Positions 58,864 through 64,000 of a stretch of DNA of 64,000 nucleotides are shown piece after piece. The notes beneath the pieces are model-generated. The model was not told the origin of the DNA, did no database searches, and saw only the letters and a list, made by a program, of their open reading frames with translations. Both the position numbers and the translations under genes were made by a program. The DNA is taken from positions 1,364,001 to 1,428,000 of the forward strand of contig NZ_CP042326.1 of assembly GCF_007904085.1 (NCBI RefSeq), in the 5' to 3' direction. Source of the stretch: Euhalothece natronophila Z-M001 (GTDB lineage Bacteria > Cyanobacteriota > Cyanobacteriia > Cyanobacteriales > Rubidibacteraceae). Positions within the stretch are counted from its first letter, which is position 1. The number at the start of each line of letters is the position of its first letter.

Positions 58864-58909
58864 ATGGTAGAAGCGTTTCTTGATTTAGAGCGTTTCTACC
58901 ATATTTTTT
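58864..58909. terminator. Intrinsic (probably bidirectional) terminator
   Basis: A 12-bp stem (58864-58875 with 58891-58902, one wobble) is followed by a T-run (58904-58909) after the ferredoxin gene. The T-run runs to the stop codon of the TPR gene on the other strand. Confidence 0.82.
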
Positions 58910-60071
58910 AGATTAAATTATTGATTTTTTCCTGAAAGTAGGCTTCTTGATAACTCAAAGATCGTGCTAACTCTAGGGCATTTTCAAATGCAGAAAGGGC
59001 TTGCTGATCGCGATCGCGCTGTTGATGAATTTCTCCAATTTTATTATAGGTCATCATCAAACCATAATAATCAGTAGCTCTTTCTTGGACAATTAATAAT
59101 TGCTCATAAATATTGAGAGTTGTTTCTAAAGATTCATCACGGCGGTATAACTGTGCTAGATTTTCTAGTGCGTTTGACGCGATCGCGTATTTTTGTTGCG
59201 ACCAAGCACGACGATAAGCTTGCTCATAGGCATTACTGGCAGCATTAAACCGTCCCATTTCTTGATAATCTTCTCCTAAAGAAAAGAAGAGAGAGGGAAG
59301 GGGTTGCTCATTATTTTGCTGTTGGTATATGCTAGCTAAACGCTCCTTTGTGGTAATTCCTTTCTCAGGATTATTCGCCTGTTCATATAAACTTCTTAAA
59401 CGGCGGAGATAATTAATTTCTGCTCTAGCATTATTTTGAGCCTCAGCCATTGCTAAAAGCTTTTCATAAGTTTCTGCTGCTTGGTCATACTGAAAGCGAG
59501 ATTCGTAGAGACTGGCAATATTTTCTAACAAAGGGCGCGGATTTTCACTATCTTCTAGTAAAAAATTATAAACCGCGATCGCGCGATCGTTGACTCGCAT
59601 TCTTTCATAACTTTCTGCTACTTGTTGTAACAATTCACGGTGATTATTCTCTTGGGCAGTAGTTTCAATATTGCTTAGTCGTTGTCGAATATTTCGTAAA
59701 TCCTCAGAACGGTTTTCACGCCAAGCAACTTCTCCCACTCTTGCTAAGGCTTCCACTTCCTTAGAAACCTCAAGCTCTTGACGTAACCTTAATTCCCGAT
59801 ACCAAATATTAAAGGCTTCATCAACATTTCCGTCTTCATAAGTTGCTCTAGCACGGCGATTTAATTCTTCTAATTGTTGTTGTAATCTTAACTGCTCTAA
59901 AGGGCTTAAAGAACGTTGAATTGGCGGACTAGGTAGTAATGGATCTTCAATTTCCTCTACTTTTAAAGGATTTTGAAAAGGAGCTTGCGCCCCAGCTAAA
60001 TTAGCTCCCAGTGCCGATAAAACAATACCAAAACTAAGCAATAAAACTTTTAGCAAAAATCGTAATTTCAT
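58908..60071 (-). CDS. Secreted/periplasmic TPR protein
   Basis: 387 aa from the ATG at 60071 (MKLRFLLKVLLLSFG), which begins a good signal peptide ending near AGAQA; a longer frame to 60134 is unlikely. About six to seven TPR units follow (AIAVYNFLLEDSENPRP, AAETYEKLLAMAEAQ, ASNAYEQAYRRAW, TLNIYEQLLIVQERA, ALSAFENALELARSL). A scaffold protein outside the cytoplasm; partner unknown. It is divergent from rpsB. Confidence 0.8.
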   Translation of the reverse strand: MKLRFLLKVLLLSFGIVLSALGANLAGAQAPFQNPLKVEEIEDPLLPSPPIQRSLSPLEQLRLQQQLEELNRRARATYEDGNVDEAFNIWYRELRLRQELEVSKEVEALARVGEVAWRENRSEDLRNIRQRLSNIETTAQENNHRELLQQVAESYERMRVNDRAIAVYNFLLEDSENPRPLLENIASLYESRFQYDQAAETYEKLLAMAEAQNNARAEINYLRRLRSLYEQANNPEKGITTKERLASIYQQQNNEQPLPSLFFSLGEDYQEMGRFNAASNAYEQAYRRAWSQQKYAIASNALENLAQLYRRDESLETTLNIYEQLLIVQERATDYYGLMMTYNKIGEIHQQRDRDQQALSAFENALELARSLSYQEAYFQEKINNLI

Positions 60072-60242
60072 TTGAGTATAGGAAAATAAAAGATAAAGAG
60101 GAGTTGCTAAGTGAGGACAGCAAGAAGGCTTCAAAGCTAGAGTAGCTTACCAAATTCCCAAAAATATTGTAATGCAATCGCACCAAAGAAATGCTATCCT
60201 AGTAGGGCTAAAAAACTATCATTCAACTCGCACATTTAGGGC

Positions 60243-60293
60243 TTCGGGTGTTTCCCTACAGGAAATTCCCCCTAAATGGAGGTTCAACCCGAA
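60243..60293 (+). promoter_or_regulatory. Structured leader of rpsB
   Basis: An outer 7-bp stem (60243-60249 with 60287-60293) encloses a perfect 5-bp hairpin (60251-60255 with 60261-60265) and a weaker one (about 60267-60269 with 60278-60280). The outer stem ends 2 bases before the AGGAG ribosome site (60296-60300), so it could control rpsB translation, perhaps by S2 autoregulation. Not matched to a known cyanobacterial element. Confidence 0.5.
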
Positions 60294-60311
60294 ACAGGAG
60301 AACAATTAATC

Positions 60312-61139
60312 ATGGCAGTTATTACCCTCAGAGAATTACTAGAGTCTGGTGTTCACTTTGGACACCAAACCCGTCGTTGGCATCCCGCCATGCGTCCTTA
60401 TATTTACACCGCACGCAATGGCGTTCATATCATTGACTTAGTGCAAACTGCACAGTTAATGGAGGAAGCCTATAGTTATCTCCAAGATGCTTCGGCAAAA
60501 GGACGGAAAGTCTTATTTGTGGGAACAAAACGCCAAGCGGCAGGAATTATTGCCCAAGAAGCGGAACGATGTGGGGCCTTTTATGTGAACCAACGTTGGT
60601 TAGGGGGAATGCTGACCAACTGGGAAACCATTAAAACCCGTGTGGAACGTCTCAAAGAATTAGAACGTCTCAAAGAAAGTGGGGCAATGGCGCGTCGTCC
60701 GAAAAAAGAAGCAGCTGTATTAGGACGAGAACTAGAAAAACTGCAAAAATATCTCGGTGGCATTAAATTGATGCGTCGCCTTCCTGACATTGTGGTTATT
60801 GTTGACCAGCGCCGTGAACACAATGCCATCATGGAATGTCAAAAATTAGGCATTCCCATTATTTCTATGCTAGATACGAACTGTGACCCGGCATTAGTGG
60901 ATATTCCCATTCCCGCCAATGACGATGCGATTCGTTCGGTGAAATTAATTATGGGTAAACTCGCTAATGCCATTTATGAAGGTCGTCATGGTGAACTCGA
61001 CATGGAAACCGAAGCAGAGTACGAGGAATTAGAAGAAGGAATTGAGAGTGATGAGTATGAAGAGGATGAAGAAGAAATGACCTCTGACTATGACTCTGAA
61101 ATGGTAGCAGCAAGTGACACCGAAGGTGAACAAAACTAA
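60312..61139 (+). CDS. rpsB: 30S ribosomal protein S2
   Basis: 275 aa from ATG 60312 ([19 protein letters not shown]), the conserved S2 start; the frame opens 12 codons earlier but that part is leader. Core 1-225 is typical ([41 protein letters not shown]). The last 45 residues are an unusual Glu/Asp/Ser/Tyr-rich acidic tail. Part of the small subunit near the mRNA exit. Followed by tsf, the common bacterial order. Confidence 0.96.
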   Translation: MAVITLRELLESGVHFGHQTRRWHPAMRPYIYTARNGVHIIDLVQTAQLMEEAYSYLQDASAKGRKVLFVGTKRQAAGIIAQEAERCGAFYVNQRWLGGMLTNWETIKTRVERLKELERLKESGAMARRPKKEAAVLGRELEKLQKYLGGIKLMRRLPDIVVIVDQRREHNAIMECQKLGIPIISMLDTNCDPALVDIPIPANDDAIRSVKLIMGKLANAIYEGRHGELDMETEAEYEELEEGIESDEYEEDEEEMTSDYDSEMVAASDTEGEQN

Positions 61140-61159
61140 GCTATTTCAAAATGATAACG

Positions 61160-61188
61160 GTGTTACACTTCTCAAAGGGGTGTAACAC
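61160..61188 (+). terminator. Hairpin between rpsB and tsf
   Basis: Perfect 9-bp stem: 61160-61168 with 61180-61188, 11-base loop. There is only a short T stretch after it (TTGTTTCC), so it may act as an attenuator or processing site, lowering tsf relative to rpsB, rather than as a full terminator. Confidence 0.55.
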
Positions 61189-61266
61189 TTGTTTCCTCTC
61201 TCTAGTCACGGCTTTTTTTGTGGCTTTTACTCTTTATAATTAGTCTTGTAGAAAAGGAAAACTAAC

Positions 61267-61896
61267 ATGGCGGAAATCTCAGCAAAACTGGTTAAAGAAC
61301 TGCGGGAAAAAACTAGCGCAGGCATGATGGACTGTAAAAAAGCCCTTGCCGAAACCGATGGCGATATCACGAAGGCAATGGAGTGGTTGCGACAAAAAGG
61401 CATCACCTCCGCCGAGAAAAAGCAAGGACGGGCTGCTAGCGAAGGGATTATTGATAGTTATATCCACACTGGGGGACGCATTGGGGTCTTAGTGGAAGTT
61501 AACTGCGAAACTGACTTTGTGGCCCGTCGTGAAGAGTTCCAAACTCTGGTACGAGATATTGCGATGCAGATTGCTGCTTATGGGAATGTGGAGTATGTTT
61601 CCACTGATGATGTTCCCCAAGAAATCGTAGAAAAAGAAAAGGAAATTGAAAAAGGGCGCGAAGATTTACAGGGAAAACCTGACGAGATTAAAGAAAAAAT
61701 TGTCTCAGGACGGATTGATAAGCGCTTAAAAGAAGTTTCCTTATTAGATCAGCCCTTTATTAAAGATCAGAGTATCACTGTCGAAGAATATATTAAGCAA
61801 GGAATTGCCACTTTAGGAGAGAATATTCAAGTTAGACGCTTCTCTCGGTTTGTGTTAGGAGAAGGGAAAGACGACGAACAATCTTCTGAAGAGTAA
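61267..61896 (+). CDS. tsf: Elongation factor Ts
   Basis: 209 aa, the short cyanobacterial form. N-terminal UBA-like domain ([21 protein letters not shown]), then the core with [10 protein letters not shown] (about 75-84) that contacts EF-Tu. It catalyses GDP release from EF-Tu. It follows rpsB with a 127-bp spacer that holds a hairpin. A strong terminator lies 32 bp after the stop. Confidence 0.96.
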   Translation: MAEISAKLVKELREKTSAGMMDCKKALAETDGDITKAMEWLRQKGITSAEKKQGRAASEGIIDSYIHTGGRIGVLVEVNCETDFVARREEFQTLVRDIAMQIAAYGNVEYVSTDDVPQEIVEKEKEIEKGREDLQGKPDEIKEKIVSGRIDKRLKEVSLLDQPFIKDQSITVEEYIKQGIATLGENIQVRRFSRFVLGEGKDDEQSSEE

Positions 61897-61928
61897 TTTA
61901 TTTGTCTAAGCCAATTCCTTGCACCTAG

Positions 61929-61970
61929 AAAGGCAAAGGTCAGTGATCTCTCGCTAACTTTTGCCTTTTT
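61929..61970 (+). terminator. Intrinsic terminator of rpsB-tsf
   Basis: A 12-bp stem (61929-61940 with 61957-61968, one wobble pair) followed by T's (61966-61970) just after tsf. Confidence 0.88.
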
Positions 61971-62000
61971 ATAATGTTTGTTGACTTACTATTGATTAAG

Positions 62001-62942
62001 ATGACTAGAGACATTAATCTCATTGAAAACGATCTTGAAAAATTACAACAACAAGTAGAAGAAATTTCAAATCGCTTAAAAACTGCTTATGAGAACTATA
62101 CCGTAATTTTAGGGGAGACGTTACAACAGCAATTAGTATTTTCCGTTTATCAAATTTGCACCCAAGAATATCCAAAAGGGTTTTTAAGTTTATCACTGTC
62201 TCAACAGCAGGAGTTACAACAAGAAATTCGGGAGTTAGGGAAAAAGGCAACTGAAAACTTAAAGTTGGGAGGTGAGTTATTACAAGCGATGAATTTTGAA
62301 GATGATGATGATAACGATAACGATAACGAAAATGAACAAGAAGAGGAAGAAGCCTCATCAGCTAATATTTTTTCTGAACAGTGGGAGACATTTTCTGAGG
62401 GGAAAATTATTGAAGAAAATCAGTTTAATGAGGAAGAATTTAATTCAGAAGATGCAGTCTCTCAACTTCAAGCATTAACTCCAGATAGTCTCATGGCTTG
62501 GTCACAGTTACAAGAAGAAGCCATTGCCATGATTTTGGCAACAGTTTCGAGTCAAGCTAATACTCTACTCCAAAAAATGGGAGTTTTACCACAGGAATTA
62601 CCTCAAGAAATGATTGAGGCTGCATTGCAAACAGAAGGCGCAGGTTCGATTAGTAATCGCGCTCCTGGGGTGTTACATTTAATGTTAGAAGTAGAACGAA
62701 AAAATCAAAAAGAAAAATCGAGAAAGGATAATAATAATGAGGTGATGCAGTTAGCTGTGGTGCGTCTGCGAGTAGGAGAGTTAGAGTTTGCAGCCCCAAC
62801 TTTAAATACTAAACGTCGCGAAATTAGAACGATTGAACAGCAGTTACAGAAGTTACAAGAACAACATCGAAGATTAACCCAAGAACGCGCGATCGCGCAA
62901 GCTGAACTTGCCTGGCGCAGTAGTTGGCATGAGGATCATTAG
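62001..62942 (+). CDS. Hypothetical coiled-coil protein
   Basis: 313 aa from ATG 62001 (MTRDINLIENDLEKLQ); a frame nine codons longer overlaps the terminator region. N- and C-terminal parts are predicted coiled coils (about 5-30, 265-300). An acidic low-complexity stretch (about 100-120, Asp/Asn/Glu repeats) lies in the first half. No signal peptide or catalytic motif was recognised. Possibly a cyanobacteria-specific structural protein. It lies between tsf and recG. Confidence 0.65.
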   Translation: MTRDINLIENDLEKLQQQVEEISNRLKTAYENYTVILGETLQQQLVFSVYQICTQEYPKGFLSLSLSQQQELQQEIRELGKKATENLKLGGELLQAMNFEDDDDNDNDNENEQEEEEASSANIFSEQWETFSEGKIIEENQFNEEEFNSEDAVSQLQALTPDSLMAWSQLQEEAIAMILATVSSQANTLLQKMGVLPQELPQEMIEAALQTEGAGSISNRAPGVLHLMLEVERKNQKEKSRKDNNNEVMQLAVVRLRVGELEFAAPTLNTKRREIRTIEQQLQKLQEQHRRLTQERAIAQAELAWRSSWHEDH

Positions 62943-63070
62943 TTATTAGTGAAGTTCACTCCAGCGTTCTACTATAACGCTAATGAGATTTGGGTTTTAT
63001 ACTTGATAAGAGGGGTTAAATTCTCAATACTATGCAAGCCTTTCCTAGCCAACACAATGCCTCGTAACTC

Positions 63071-64000
63071 ATGACAGATGACAATACTTTCGACTGGGAA
63101 CGTCTCCATAAAGCCCTCGCCGTAGAAGCGAAAAATGGCTATTCTGATATTGTCGGAAACCAGTATCGCTTTAGTGAGTTTTTTTGTTTAACCTTTGGGA
63201 AAGTTCCCCCTCAAACGACCCTGGAACAGGAAAAGCGGTGGCGGAATTTAGCCATAGAATTTTCTAATTATGGAGAAAAAACAGTTACCGAACGACAGCA
63301 ACTAATTGTCAAAGCCAGCCGTCTCCTTAAGGAAGTTCAAGAAGGGAAAACCGATACTCCTACTTCGGAACGAAAACCACTTGCCACAAAAAGTCCAGTT
63401 GCTAATTCCCAAGCCAACCTAGACTTAGATCAACCGCTACGAGATGTTCCTGGCATTGGGAGAAGTCGCAGTAATAGTTTATATCGTCTTGGTTTGGAAA
63501 CAGTACGAGATGTTTTATTCTATTATCCCCGTGAACATATTGATTACGCCCAACAAGTTAATATTGCTGACTTAGTGGAAGGGGAAACAGTGACCATTGT
63601 TGGCACTGTCAAGAGTTGTAACTGCTTTACCAGCCCAAAAAATAAGAAACTCACAATTTTGCAACTGGTTATTAAAGACCGCACCGGAGAAGTTAAACTC
63701 AGTCGCTTTTTCGCTGGGACACGGTTTGCCCATCGCGGTTGGCAAGAGAAACAAAAACGATTATACCCGAGAAGCGCGATCGTGGCAGCGTCAGGATTGG
63801 TCAAAAAGAATAAATATGGCATTACCCTTGATAACCCAGAAATTGAACTCCTCGACTCTCCGGGGGGTGAAATTGAATCAGTGAATATTGGGCGAGTGTT
63901 ACCCGTTTATCCCCTGACTGAGGGGGTATCTGCTGATGTCATTCGTAAAGCGGTCATTACTGTGTTACCCGCCGCGAAAAAGCTGCAAGACCCCTTACCA
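63071..64000 (+). CDS. recG: ATP-dependent DNA helicase RecG, 5' part (runs off the window)
   Basis: 310 codons open to the last base; no stop in the window. A roughly 125-residue N-terminal extension, then the RecG wedge domain: LRDVPGIGRSRSNSLYRLGLETVRDVLFYYPREHIDY (in parts) and the OB fold with VTIVGTVKSCNCFTSP and GEVKLSRFFAG. The helicase motifs lie beyond the end. RecG remodels stalled forks and Holliday junctions. The extension is common in cyanobacterial and plant RecG. Start ATG 63071 is the first of the frame with this reading. Confidence 0.9.
   Translation, partial: MTDDNTFDWERLHKALAVEAKNGYSDIVGNQYRFSEFFCLTFGKVPPQTTLEQEKRWRNLAIEFSNYGEKTVTERQQLIVKASRLLKEVQEGKTDTPTSERKPLATKSPVANSQANLDLDQPLRDVPGIGRSRSNSLYRLGLETVRDVLFYYPREHIDYAQQVNIADLVEGETVTIVGTVKSCNCFTSPKNKKLTILQLVIKDRTGEVKLSRFFAGTRFAHRGWQEKQKRLYPRSAIVAASGLVKKNKYGITLDNPEIELLDSPGGEIESVNIGRVLPVYPLTEGVSADVIRKAVITVLPAAKKLQDPLP

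Overview
The window is chromosomal DNA from a cyanobacterium. It carries PSII and cytochrome b6f small subunits (psbX, petG), the Mg-chelatase subunit chlD, the circadian/redox regulator rpaA, the plastid/cyanobacterial families Ycf66 and Ycf35, and a CytM-like cytochrome c. It is also dotted with the cyanobacterial palindrome HIP1 (GCGATCGC), often inside genes. Base composition is moderately AT-rich. A unicellular, possibly halotolerant lineage (Halothece/Dactylococcopsis type) would fit, but the genus cannot be assigned from sequence alone.

Layout. 0.1-15.3 kb: a class-III-like glutamine synthetase homologue, a desaturase + MetX-like hydrolase pair, iscA + TPR, a probable rpaA-gloB-SDR-EamA operon, a degenerate receiver protein divergent from rpaA, two overlapping TolB-like lipoproteins, psbX-ycf66, YggT, a DICT-GAF histidine kinase and phosphoglucomutase. 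15.3-29.3 kb: a repeat-rich spacer, FAD monooxygenase, murT followed by a zinc-motif-less M16 peptidase homologue, leuS, membrane proteins, a P450, and an operon ending in rsmD-coaX-EamA. The coaX gene contains a translated copy of a dispersed cyanobacterial repeat.

29.4-40.1 kb is the accessory and most interesting part. It has three insertion sequences whose ends and target duplications can be read (IS630-like, ISAzo13-like with a -1 frameshift signal, IS4-like). They lie among genes for an extra-cytoplasmic redox/heme module: ResB- and CcsA-type cytochrome c assembly proteins, a Tat/lipobox Rieske protein, a ChaN-like heme-associated lipoprotein, a pentapeptide-repeat protein, a membrane-anchored thioredoxin and a small membrane protein with two H-x13-H helices (predicted di-heme b). 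A hicBA toxin-antitoxin pair sits inside. Three module genes are broken: an in-frame TAA in the CcsA-like gene, the ISAzo13-like element in the pentapeptide gene, and the IS4-like element near the start of the b-type gene. For both insertions, removing the IS and one target copy restores the reading frame exactly, so the module appears to be decaying recently.

40.3-64 kb is mostly housekeeping: yvcK-like, GT4, MFS, recO, deoC, an MsbA-like ABC exporter, cytM/petG (divergent, with a clear petG promoter), an ArnT-like glycosyltransferase, chlD, a WcaF-like acetyltransferase, an ABC-F ATPase, the DUF2997-Ycf35-ferredoxin operon, rpsB-tsf with a structured leader and hairpins, and the 5' part of recG, which runs off the end. 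No tRNA, rRNA or CRISPR array was seen.
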